Positions 24,505-32,030 of a stretch of 64,000 nucleotides of DNA are shown piece by piece; positions within the stretch are counted from its first letter, which is position 1, and every line of letters starts with the position of its first letter. The notes beneath the pieces are model-generated. The model saw nothing but the letters and a program-made list of their open reading frames with translations, did not search any database and was not told the DNA's origin. The position numbers were made by a program, and so were the translations under genes. The DNA comes from Erythrobacter sp. UBA1916 (GTDB lineage: Bacteria > Pseudomonadota > Alphaproteobacteria > Sphingomonadales > Sphingomonadaceae): the NCBI GenBank assembly GCA_002337385.1, contig DDFY01000005.1:13907-77906 (forward strand), read 5' to 3'.

Positions 24505-25767
24505 CTAGTCCTCTTTCCCCGCCACGCCATAGTTGATCGCCGCATTGCGGGTCTTCTGGAACTCGGGCACCGAGAGGCCCTTCATGCTGGCATAGATGTC
24601 GATGTTGCCGATGCCGGTCACCGCGCCGAGCTTTTCGAGCATGAAGAAGATCACGCCATAGTGGATCATCCCGATCCAGTCGCGATTGCGGACCAGCGCC
24701 TTTTCTTCCTCGGTCAGCCCGCCCTTTTCGTAGGCCGCTTCCTCGTCCTCGCGGAACAGTTTGCGCATGGCAGGCTCGGTCAGCGAGTGCAGGAAGCGGT
24801 TGAGGCGAAAGCCCTTCACGCTGCGCGCGATGGTGAAGGGATAGGTGCCCTCCATCTCCTCAGCCCCAACATAGTCGTGATCCGCCCGCACGCGGGTCAC
24901 TTCGGGGGCCTCGAGCGGCGCATCGACCGTACGCTCCTCCAGGATCATGGTCGCGATCGGGCACATCGAAGGCAGGAAATAGGTCTTGTGCGTGCATTCC
25001 ACGTCAGCCGAGAGCGCGCCGCGCATCATCAGCCACATCACCACCTCGGCCCCTTCCCAGCCGCCCAGCTTGGCCAGCTCCGCCACGGTCATGTCGAGCA
25101 GGCCCTCGGGGTCTTTCTCCAGCCGCTCCATGAACTCCATGTCCCAGTCGGGATTGTTGAAGCCGCAAGCCTCGCCGTGGACCTGATGCGAGAGGCCGCC
25201 GGTGCCCGCGATGGCGACCTTGATATCCTCGGGGTAGGACAGGATCGCCTGCCTGAGCGACTTGCCGAACTTGTAGAACCGCCGCGCCGAGGGCAGCGGC
25301 ACGGTCAGCACGCCGCAGACGACGGGCAGGATCTTCGTCGCCCAGCCGTGTTCCTTGTCATGATCGACCATCACCGATAGCGGCGAGAACGCGCCATGGT
25401 CGAGGCCCTTGCCTTGGAAGTAGGAGAGGTCGAACTCGTTGGCCACCATCACCCGGGCGACATGCTCGGCGAACTTGGGATCGCCCTTGATCGCGGGAAT
25501 ATCGCGCGGGCCGCCGCCTTCGTCAGCCGCCTTGAACTCTTCGCCCACGCCCAGCGCGAAGTGGCTGTAGTGGTCGAAGAACGAGGTCATGTGGTCGTTG
25601 TAGATATAGACCAGCACGTCGGGCTGCTTCTCGCGGAACCACGCCTGCACCGGCTCATAGCCTTCGAAGATCGGCTTCCAGACGGGATCGTCCTGCTTGC
25701 CGCCGTCCTTGGCGAAGGCAATGGTGGGGGTGTGCGAAGTGGCGACGCCGCCGACGATCTGGGCCAT
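24505..25767 (-). CDS. Gallate-type extradiol dioxygenase (LigB-LigA fusion), copy 2
   Basis: 420 residues, close in length to gallate dioxygenase. Iron ligands His12 and His59 and the catalytic His194 (GGLSHQVHGE) are in place, and the LigA-like C-terminal part (NWIGMIHYGVIFFMLEKLG, GIGNIDIYASMKG) is complete. Like copy 1 it would open a dihydroxylated or trihydroxylated benzoate ring, with substrate unproven. The two copies are on the same strand 3.4 kb apart, clearly paralogous over the full length. No ring-cleavage pathway (hydratase, aldolase, isomerase) is in the window. Confidence 0.85.
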   Translation of the reverse strand: MAQIVGGVATSHTPTIAFAKDGGKQDDPVWKPIFEGYEPVQAWFREKQPDVLVYIYNDHMTSFFDHYSHFALGVGEEFKAADEGGGPRDIPAIKGDPKFAEHVARVMVANEFDLSYFQGKGLDHGAFSPLSVMVDHDKEHGWATKILPVVCGVLTVPLPSARRFYKFGKSLRQAILSYPEDIKVAIAGTGGLSHQVHGEACGFNNPDWDMEFMERLEKDPEGLLDMTVAELAKLGGWEGAEVVMWLMMRGALSADVECTHKTYFLPSMCPIATMILEERTVDAPLEAPEVTRVRADHDYVGAEEMEGTYPFTIARSVKGFRLNRFLHSLTEPAMRKLFREDEEAAYEKGGLTEEEKALVRNRDWIGMIHYGVIFFMLEKLGAVTGIGNIDIYASMKGLSVPEFQKTRNAAINYGVAGKED

Positions 25768-25967
25768 GTATTCTCTCCATTGGGGCAGGTTCGGGCCTGC
25801 TCACATCGATGCGATCATGGCATAGCCAAAGCCGACGGGACAGCCCTTTGTCCCACCGGCTGAATTTTTCAGATATACGAAATTTATGCAGGCCCTTGCG
25901 CCTCGCGCGCCAAGCTATACCTCGATCTTGCGGCGACCACGTTCCCGCCCCCTTGGGTAGATCAAGA

Positions 25968-25981
25968 CCGGGACGGCCCGG
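25968..25981 (+). promoter_or_regulatory. Hairpin with ACGG loop before the SMR exporter gene
   Basis: CCGGG (25968-25972) and CCCGG (25977-25981) close a tetraloop ACGG, 24 bases before the exporter start and 13 bases before its AAAGGAG. ACGR-looped hairpins in pairs form the guanidine-II (mini-ykkC) riboswitch, which controls Gdx-type exporters. Only one such hairpin was found here, so the element would be incomplete; this is a tentative call. Confidence 0.3.
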
Positions 25982-26005
25982 CATTGGACACCGAAAGGAG
26001 ACGCT

Positions 26006-26323
26006 ATGGCGTGGTTTGCCCTTGTCTGTGCAGGGTTTTTCGAAATTGGCTGGCCCGTGGGCCTGAAGATGGCCCAGTCCCCCGCAACGCGAGTTGCCGG
26101 CATTGCCATGGCGCTGGCGTGCCTCGCCATAAGCGGCACCTTGCTGTGGTTCGCCCAACGGCAAATCCCCTTGGGAACGGCCTATGCGGTCTGGACGGGA
26201 ATAGGCGCCGCAGGGACCTTTGCGGTCGGCGTGCTGGTCTATGGCGATCCCGGCTCGCTGATGCGCTACGTCGGGGTGACGCTGATCGTGGCCGGGGTCA
26301 TCACCTTGAAGCTGGCGAACTGA
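26006..26323 (+). CDS. SMR family transporter, Gdx/SugE type
   Basis: 105 residues, four membrane helices, with Glu in helix 1 (AGFFEIGWPVGLK) as the single proton/substrate site and GTAYAVWTGIGAAG in helix 3, the Gdx/SugE signature. Gdx proteins export guanidinium in exchange for protons, working as a dual-topology homodimer; the single-gene arrangement fits that. Starts at ATG 26006 with AAAGGAG. A strong hairpin follows the stop, so it is monocistronic. Confidence 0.88.
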   Translation: MAWFALVCAGFFEIGWPVGLKMAQSPATRVAGIAMALACLAISGTLLWFAQRQIPLGTAYAVWTGIGAAGTFAVGVLVYGDPGSLMRYVGVTLIVAGVITLKLAN

Positions 26324-26334
26324 GCAACGGATGC

Positions 26335-26373
26335 GAAAACGGGCGCGAAGCACCGTGCTTCGCGCCCGTTTTC
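26335..26373. terminator. Perfect 18-bp inverted repeat, bidirectional terminator
   Basis: GAAAACGGGCGCGAAGCA (26335-26352) pairs base for base with 26356-26373 across a CCG loop. The outer AAAA/TTTT pairs give a U-run in RNA from either strand, so it should stop both the SMR gene (from the left) and the SWIB gene (from the right). Confidence 0.88.
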
Positions 26374-26399
26374 ATGCTGTCCCGCAAGCGGGAAAGCGC

Positions 26400-26651
26400 T
26401 TAGCTCAGGTGCTTGGAGACCGCGGCGGTCATCTTGAACATCGAGATCTGATCGTTGCCGATCACGGCGCCGAGCTTGGCGTCGGGATTGATCTGACGCT
26501 TGTCCTTGGCATCCTGCAGGCTGTTGGCCTTGATGTATTCCCACACCTTGGAGGTGACCTGCGCCCGCGTCATCGGGCCTTTGCCGATCACGTCTTCAAG
26601 CGCCGGCGACAGGGTAACCGGCTTGCTCAGCGCGTTGTTTTTGGCAGCCAT
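26400..26651 (-). CDS. SWIB/MDM2 domain protein
   Basis: 83 residues consisting of one SWIB domain: the helical core GPMTRAQVTSKVWEYIKANSLQ and ITL-type ...GAVIGNDQISMFKMTAAVSKHL. Small SWIB proteins occur in Chlamydiae and some proteobacteria, where they may associate with chromatin or topoisomerase; here no topoisomerase is fused. Role unknown. It runs leftward into the strong terminator. Confidence 0.85.
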   Translation of the reverse strand: MAAKNNALSKPVTLSPALEDVIGKGPMTRAQVTSKVWEYIKANSLQDAKDKRQINPDAKLGAVIGNDQISMFKMTAAVSKHLS

Positions 26652-26777
26652 AATCTAACTAACGTCCTTTACCGTTCGAATCGGAACTATTCGCTTAGCG
26701 CGGCGTGGAGCCGCACGTCGCTATGCCTGAATGCGTAATCCACCGGTTTTTCACAGGTTACCCACTTGCACAGCCAA

Positions 26778-27362
26778 TCAATTGCCGTCGAAGTCGATCG
26801 AATCGATGTCGACATCGTCCCAATCGCCTTCCTCGCCATCGTCCTCGGCGCGGGTGTAATTCGCCGAGAGCATCGCGGCGGCAATCACGTGACCGTCCAT
26901 CGCAGCAAGCAATTCCGCGCGGCCTGCGCCGGGCATCAGCGCCACCGGCACGTCGAGCGCGAACAGCTGAAAGATGAATTCGTGCGCCTCGTCTCCGTGC
27001 GGCGGAGCGGGCAGCGCCCATTCGGAATTGCCAAACGAGTTCTTGCCCACACGCGGCGGAACCTCGCCCTCGAGCAACTGGCCTTGCTGCGGCGCCAATC
27101 CCCAGACCAGCCAATGGCAGAACGGCTCGTCACCGGCTGCATCGGGGTCTTCCACGATCAGCACCAGTTCGGCGGCATCGGCAGGCGGTGCGCTCCAGTC
27201 GAGCGGCGGGGCGACGGCATCTTCCTCATCGGCGGTGAAGCAAGGGTCCAGCTCCTCGCCTTGCTTGAACGCGGCCGAGGCAAGGCGGAAGCCGCCCTTG
27301 CCAAGGATATCGGGTTTGGCCAGCTTCGCCAGTGCCAGCTGTGTGCGGGTGTTTCCTGCCAT
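26778..27362 (-). CDS. YbhB/YbcL family (PEBP-like) protein
   Basis: 194 residues of the phosphatidylethanolamine-binding/Raf-kinase-inhibitor-like fold: PPLDWSAPPADAAELVLIVEDPDA, HWLVWGLAP, and a C-terminal strand region with HEFIFQLFALDV. No signal peptide. The last 25 residues are a very acidic tail (DGEEGDWDDVDIDSIDFDG), unusual for the family. Role unknown, likely a ligand-binding protein. Stands alone. Confidence 0.82.
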   Translation of the reverse strand: MAGNTRTQLALAKLAKPDILGKGGFRLASAAFKQGEELDPCFTADEEDAVAPPLDWSAPPADAAELVLIVEDPDAAGDEPFCHWLVWGLAPQQGQLLEGEVPPRVGKNSFGNSEWALPAPPHGDEAHEFIFQLFALDVPVALMPGAGRAELLAAMDGHVIAAAMLSANYTRAEDDGEEGDWDDVDIDSIDFDGN

Positions 27363-27601
27363 AGATGGTCCTTTCGCCGCGAGGGCTTAACTGCTTGGGC
27401 GGATATGGGCTCCCTGTGGCGATTTGGCCCCAAAAGCGCAAGGATCGCCCCCAAGGTTCTCCGCCTTGCAGAAACATACGTGCGAGACACGGGATCGATC
27501 CGCTGCCGATGCTACGCTTGTGCTTGCAACGGCCATGCCCGTAACTTAGTAGTTTTCCCTATAGGGGCTGGTCGCCCCCTGCCGGGAGCCAAAGCCAACC
27601 C

Positions 27602-29062
27602 ATGCGCGCTTCACCCCTCGCTGCCTCTCTCGCGAGCCTCGCCCTGCTTGCCTCCTGCGGTGGCGGCAGTTCTGGCTCGAACAGTCCGTCCGCGCCCCCG
27701 CCGACAGCAAGCACGCCCACGCCGAGCCCGAGCAGCGCGCCGTGTTCGCTCGCCAACCGGGCGGCCTTTGTCGATGAGGTGATGGACGAGTGGTATGTCT
27801 TTCCCGACCTGCTCGCCGACGTATCGATTGCCTCCTATTCGAACCTTGAGGCCTATATCGACGCCCGCGTGGCTCCGGCGCGTGCGCAGAACAAGGATCG
27901 CTATTTCACCTACCTGACCTCGATCGTCGAGGAGAACGCCTACTACTCCTCGGGCTCGAGCGCGGGGTTCGGCTTTCGCCTGTCCTACGATACGGCCGCG
28001 CGGCGGGTGTGGGTCGCAGAGGCGTTCGAGGGCGCGCCGGCACTGGGCGCCAATCTTGATCGCGGTACCGAAATTCTGGCCATCGGCACATCGTCTTCGG
28101 ACCTCCAGACCATTCCCCAGATCATGGCGAGCAACTCGGTCTATCCCGACTATGCTGTCTACCTCGCGCTGGGCCCGAACGATCCGGGCGTGACGCGGGT
28201 GTTGCAGGTGCGCGATCAGTCTGGCGTCGAGCGCGAAGTTGCCCTTGCCAAGACCGACTACGCGCTCGACCCGGTGTCGGACCGGTATGGTGCCAGGGTG
28301 ATCGACGATAACGGCAAGAAGGTCGGCTATTTCAACCTGCGCACCTTTATCGAGCCGGCCATCGCCGACATGCGCGACGCCTTTGCCGACTTCCGCGCCC
28401 AGGGCATTACCGAGTTCATCATCGACCTGCGCTACAACGGTGGCGGCGCGCTGTCGGTGACCAACGTGCTGGGCGACCTGCTCGCGCGCGATCACGTGGG
28501 CGACGTTTACTACAAGCTCGCGCTTCGCCCCTCTAAGTCAGCTGAAGATGAAACCTATCGGTTCGCGAGCAGGCCGCAATCGGTCGCACCGACTAAGGTC
28601 GCCTTCATCGGCACCGAGGCAACCGCTTCTGCCAGCGAACTGGTCATCAACGGCCTGCAACCCTACCTCGGCGACAACATGACGCTGGTCGGCTCCAACA
28701 CCTACGGCAAGCCGGTTGGCCAATATGCGTTTGATCTTGAGGAGTGCGACGATCGCCTGCGTCTGCTCACCTTCAAACTCGAAAATGCCGACGGGAACGG
28801 CGATTATTTCAACGGGCTCGGCGACACGGTGCCCAACACCTGCCTCGCCGACGACGACCTATCCTTCCAGCTGGGCGATCCACGCGAGAACATGACCTCC
28901 CGCGCGCTCGATTTCCTTGCCGGGCGCTCGTGTGCGCCGTTTGCCAACGGCGCGGATGACGCCATCGCCTCTACGCAGCGCACAAGCCTTGGCAAGCGCG
29001 GCCTGCTCAGGCCCGAACAGCCGCGCAACACCGCCGAACGCGAGGTTCCGGGCCTGTTCTAG
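27602..29062 (+). CDS. S41 family C-terminal processing-type peptidase, lipoprotein
   Basis: 486 residues: lipoprotein signal with ALLASC, a Pro/Ser/Thr-rich linker, a PDZ-like middle (FGFRLSYDTAARRVWV...), and an S41 catalytic domain. The nucleophile Ser lies in TEATASASELVING (Ser345) and the general-base Lys in SNTYGKPVGQ; the FIIDLRYNGGG strand precedes them. Predicted to be tethered to a membrane and face the periplasm, cleaving C-terminal tails of extracytoplasmic proteins. Convergent with the next gene (8 bases between stops). Confidence 0.9.
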   Translation: MRASPLAASLASLALLASCGGGSSGSNSPSAPPPTASTPTPSPSSAPCSLANRAAFVDEVMDEWYVFPDLLADVSIASYSNLEAYIDARVAPARAQNKDRYFTYLTSIVEENAYYSSGSSAGFGFRLSYDTAARRVWVAEAFEGAPALGANLDRGTEILAIGTSSSDLQTIPQIMASNSVYPDYAVYLALGPNDPGVTRVLQVRDQSGVEREVALAKTDYALDPVSDRYGARVIDDNGKKVGYFNLRTFIEPAIADMRDAFADFRAQGITEFIIDLRYNGGGALSVTNVLGDLLARDHVGDVYYKLALRPSKSAEDETYRFASRPQSVAPTKVAFIGTEATASASELVINGLQPYLGDNMTLVGSNTYGKPVGQYAFDLEECDDRLRLLTFKLENADGNGDYFNGLGDTVPNTCLADDDLSFQLGDPRENMTSRALDFLAGRSCAPFANGADDAIASTQRTSLGKRGLLRPEQPRNTAEREVPGLF

Positions 29063-29070
29063 GCGGGCTT

Positions 29071-29511
29071 TCAGGCCGGATCGGCTGGCGGGTGGCTGGC
29101 GCGCCAGGCGCAACCTTCAAGCTGCCGCCTGCCGAACTGCAAGGTGGCCACGAACGGATAGGTCCGGTCGCTCATGCCATCGGAACACCGGCCCGGCGTG
29201 ATCATCAGGTCGAAGCTCTGGCTTTCGAGCATGCCCGACCACGTCACGCCGCCCCGCCCGGCGAAGCGGCTGACCGTTATCGTGGTGCCGTCGATATTCT
29301 CGGGCGTGGTGTAGGTGAGGCTCTCGCCGACCACTGAGCCACCCCAGAACGGCTCTGTTCCACTGAAGCGCATTTCCTCGTCAGCGCCGATCTCCGAGAA
29401 GGGGCGCGTGTCCTCGGCATCGCCCGGCACCATGCCGTTTTCGCCCGAACAGGCAGCCAGCAACAGGAGCGACAAGGCCGAGGGAAGGAGCTTCGCGGTG
29501 ACGGAGTGCAT
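29071..29511 (-). CDS. COG3650-like lipoprotein
   Basis: 146 residues: signal peptide with lipobox LLAAC, then a small beta-rich domain with FSGTEPFWGGSVVG near the start and a Cys pair (GRCSDGMSDRTYPF and LEGCAW). This Trp-containing EPFW pattern is a recurring small proteobacterial lipoprotein of unknown role, sometimes related to lysozyme-inhibitor-like folds. AGAGGAAA precedes ATG 29511. Divergent from the PhnA-like gene with 91 bases between the starts. Confidence 0.75.
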   Translation of the reverse strand: MHSVTAKLLPSALSLLLLAACSGENGMVPGDAEDTRPFSEIGADEEMRFSGTEPFWGGSVVGESLTYTTPENIDGTTITVSRFAGRGGVTWSGMLESQSFDLMITPGRCSDGMSDRTYPFVATLQFGRRQLEGCAWRASHPPADPA

Positions 29512-29602
29512 GACGATTTCCTCTGGACGATCAGGGATTGCCTCTTTCCAGCAAAGTCTGCTCCTGCCAAGGGCACAGCCACGCGAACGGGAGCATTTAC
29601 GC

Positions 29603-29911
29603 ATGAGCGGCGAAGACGAAGACTACGTGTACGACGAGGAAAGCGGCGAATGGATGCCGGCTTCCGAACTGGCAGCCAAGCAGGCTGCGGCCAACACGGT
29701 CGAGGTCCGCGATGCGGTCGGCAATGTGCTGGCCGATGGCGATCAGGTTACGCTGATCAAGGATCTCGAGGTCAAGGGCGCGGGCCAGACGCTGAAGCAG
29801 GGCACGCTGATCAAGTCGATCCGGCTGACCGGCGATGCGCAGGAAATCGACTGCAAGCATCCGGGCATCAAGGGCCTGGTGCTGCGCGCCGAGTTCGTGC
29901 GCAAGCGCTAG
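29603..29911 (+). CDS. PhnA-domain protein lacking the zinc ribbon
   Basis: 102 residues; about residues 35-102 match the PhnA C-terminal domain (VRDAVGNVLADGDQVTLIKDLEVKG, LKQGTLIKSIRLTG, DCKHPGIKGLVL). The N-terminal zinc ribbon of ordinary PhnA (CPxC...CxxC) is missing, replaced by a very acidic start (GEDEDYVYDEESGEW). PhnA-domain proteins are not phosphonate enzymes in most bacteria; function unknown. Convergent with the next gene over an 8-base gap. Confidence 0.85.
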   Translation: MSGEDEDYVYDEESGEWMPASELAAKQAAANTVEVRDAVGNVLADGDQVTLIKDLEVKGAGQTLKQGTLIKSIRLTGDAQEIDCKHPGIKGLVLRAEFVRKR

Positions 29912-29919
29912 TCGCTAGG

Positions 29920-30222
29920 CTACTTGCGGGCGCGTGACAGGCGGCGCTTGTTGGCGCGCACCGGCTTGCGGTAGTGCGCCAGCGCCTTGTTGACCACGGC
30001 ATCGGGCTGCGCGCCGCTGGCCATCAGCGGCCACAGCGCGAAGGGCAGGCTCGCACTGGCGGCGACCTTTTCGCTGACCATCCGCCGTGCCTCGCGCTCG
30101 GCCAGGGCACCACCGCCCATCAGCCGCATCGAGCGCAGCCAGATCACGTTGGCCGCCTCCAACCCGAGCATCCAGCTATCAATAGCGACTTGGGCAGGAT
30201 TGGCGGGTGTCTTGCGCGTCAT
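29920..30222 (-). CDS. Hypothetical protein, 100 residues
   Basis: One hundred residues, no signal peptide. A moderately hydrophobic, helical middle (DSWMLGLEAANVIWLRSMRLMGGG, ERRMVSEKVAAS-like repeats) and a very basic C-terminus (HYRKPVRANKRRLSRARK). The pattern recalls small phasin-like or DNA-binding proteins, but I cannot assign it. GGAGA stands about eight bases before ATG 30222. Confidence 0.65.
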   Translation of the reverse strand: MTRKTPANPAQVAIDSWMLGLEAANVIWLRSMRLMGGGALAEREARRMVSEKVAASASLPFALWPLMASGAQPDAVVNKALAHYRKPVRANKRRLSRARK

Positions 30223-30330
30223 GGCAGTCTCCAATGGAGGGGGCCTCCGATGGATGGGGGCCATGGACTAACGCAGCGACACCCGAATGGTTGCGTCCTG
30301 ACTCGTCATATAAGCCGTAACGCTAACCGA

Positions 30331-30684
30331 TCAGCCTCCGGCAAGCGCGCTTTGCGGCACGCCGCTGGCCGCCAGCTGCGACACGGCGCTCTGGCGGGCG
30401 GCATCGAAGCAGGCCCGGGCATCGGGCAGCTTGTCGATCTTGGAGCCGCCATTGATATCGCACACCGCGCGGGCCGCATTGTCGATGCGGATCTGCAGTG
30501 TGTCGCGATCGTAGGCGTTGGCGAGGTCGAGATCGGCGGTTTCGACCACCACGGCATTGCGGTCGTGCGGCTGCTGCACCAGCACTTCGCTGCTATCGGC
30601 AAAGGCCGGAGCCGTGGCAGTCAGCCCGATCAGGCAAGCGGCGAGAATTGCGGCCCCGCGCGGGGCCTTGCGAGTTTTCGGCAT
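30331..30684 (-). CDS. UrcA family secreted protein
   Basis: 117 residues with a signal peptide (ends near TAPAFA). The mature part has the UrcA hallmark VETADLDLANAYDRDTLQIRI followed by CDINGGSKIDKLPDARACFDAA with the conserved Cys pair. UrcA family proteins are common in sphingomonads; function unknown, periplasmic. Lies between two other unrelated small genes. Confidence 0.85.
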   Translation of the reverse strand: MPKTRKAPRGAAILAACLIGLTATAPAFADSSEVLVQQPHDRNAVVVETADLDLANAYDRDTLQIRIDNAARAVCDINGGSKIDKLPDARACFDAARQSAVSQLAASGVPQSALAGG

Positions 30685-30859
30685 CGTATTCTCCTGCGGG
30701 TCCGCCGAGCGTTCATGCGACCGGCGTGACGTCAAGGGCAGCGCACCATGCGCCGCTCCTTCCCGCAAGATGATCGCCCTGCCCGCGCGTTCCAACGCCT
30801 GCCTGTCGCCAGTGAGATAAAGCGCCTCTCAGAAACGACGAGCCGCAAGCGTGGCCGGC

Positions 30860-31381
30860 TCAACCGGGCGCGCGGGCTTTCCTTACCGCTGCCACGAAGG
30901 GGGCGTAGTCGACATAATCGCGGTGCTTCACGACCTTGCCGTCCTCGACCGTCAGCACGATGACCATCGGCGTTACGCTGTCCACCAGGGCCCCATCTCC
31001 AAGGTCCAGCCCCCAGTTCAGCGCGCCTTCGTAGATCGCGTTATTGCCCGAGATCAGACGCCGGTCGATTGCGAACGTCATATGGGTGATGCCCGCATAG
31101 CCGAGGCGAAAGCGCTGCATCATCGCATCGCGCCCTTCGGACAGCACGCCGCCGAAGACATGGGTGGCGGTCGGGTCCTGAAAGCTGGCATCCGGCGCCA
31201 GCAAAGGTTCGAGCGCGTCCCAGTCGCGCGCTATGTAGGCCGCGAAATAGGCATCGGCGACCGGTGCGGTCGCGGCGCTGACGGCGGTGTAATCGGTGCG
31301 CGGGGCCTCCGCCTCCTGCGCGGACAGGGGCGCGGAAAGCGCAAGCGCTGCCCCGACCATCGCTAGGCATGCTGCTTGCAT
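30860..31381 (-). CDS. Secreted SnoaL/NTF2-like protein
   Basis: 173 residues with a signal peptide (residues 1-21, end SAPLSAQ). The rest is an NTF2/SnoaL-like cone fold: DAYFAAYIARDWDALEPLLAPDASF, the middle THVFGGVLSEGRDAMM, and YVDYAPFVAAVRKA. Such proteins bind or isomerise small ligands; no catalytic residues can be assigned. GGGAGGGAGAA precedes the ATG at 31381. Confidence 0.78.
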   Translation of the reverse strand: MQAACLAMVGAALALSAPLSAQEAEAPRTDYTAVSAATAPVADAYFAAYIARDWDALEPLLAPDASFQDPTATHVFGGVLSEGRDAMMQRFRLGYAGITHMTFAIDRRLISGNNAIYEGALNWGLDLGDGALVDSVTPMVIVLTVEDGKVVKHRDYVDYAPFVAAVRKARAPG

Positions 31382-31563
31382 CGCATTTCTCCCTCCCAAT
31401 GTGCCTCAGGCGAACATCCCGGTGCGCGCAGGCGCGTCAACCGGGCGTTCGACCAAGCAGCGATGGCAGGCGACCAACTGCAACCGGCAGCGATCAGTCG
31501 TGTTCGCGGTCGCCGGCGCCCATGTAGAGTTCGCGCCCGCCCTCTTCCGCATTCTCACGCGTT

Positions 31564-32016
31564 TTAGTCGGCTGAAGCGCCCACCGTTTGGGCCAGGAGT
31601 GAGCAGCGGCCCAGAGCTTCGAAATAGTGCCGGGTGGCTTCTTCCTCGCCCGCCAGTGCCAGACGCAGCAATCGCTCCGCCTTGTTTTGGGCATCGAACA
31701 TGCTCTCGATCTCGGGGGGATCGGCGTTGAAATAGTCCATCGCGGTGATGGCATAGGGCAGCCGGAACTCGTCGGGAAAACGCGCCTCGGCATCTGCAGG
31801 GAAGGCCCCATCGTCCACTGCATCGGCGTGGATCACCCAGCGCCCGTTGCAGCGCGAGAGGTAGCCAATATCGTATGTGGTCGGTGCCTTGGCCTCGCCA
31901 GCACGAAAGGCTGCAATGGCCGTTTCGATATCGAAAGGCACCGCACCTGCGGCCATAGCACGCTCCCCCGGAAGCGTGGCCATGGCAGCGAGCAGCAAGA
32001 CGAGAGCGGTCCGCAT
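31564..32016 (-). CDS. Hypothetical exported protein downstream of thiC
   Basis: 150 residues with a signal peptide (MRTALVLLLAAMATLPG then cleavage near AMAA). The mature protein is helical and acidic with DIGYLSRCNGRWVIH, a conserved-looking Cys pair (51-56 and 138 region), and EEEATRHYFEALGRCSL. Not recognised. It starts 14 bases after the thiC stop, so it is probably carried on the thiamine riboswitch transcript, but no thiamine link is apparent. Confidence 0.65.
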   Translation of the reverse strand: MRTALVLLLAAMATLPGERAMAAGAVPFDIETAIAAFRAGEAKAPTTYDIGYLSRCNGRWVIHADAVDDGAFPADAEARFPDEFRLPYAITAMDYFNADPPEIESMFDAQNKAERLLRLALAGEEEATRHYFEALGRCSLLAQTVGASAD

Positions 32017-32030
32017 GGGCCTCTGGCGCG

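Noticed and set aside
19865..25767. Mobile element carrying the dioxygenase copies
   Set aside because: No transposase, no terminal inverted repeats or target duplications seen around either copy; simple gene duplication is enough.
25870..25965. Second ACGR hairpin for a complete guanidine-II riboswitch
   Set aside because: ACGA at about 25878 has no complementary flanks, and the GGCG/CGCC pair near 25932-25947 has a ten-base loop without ACGR.
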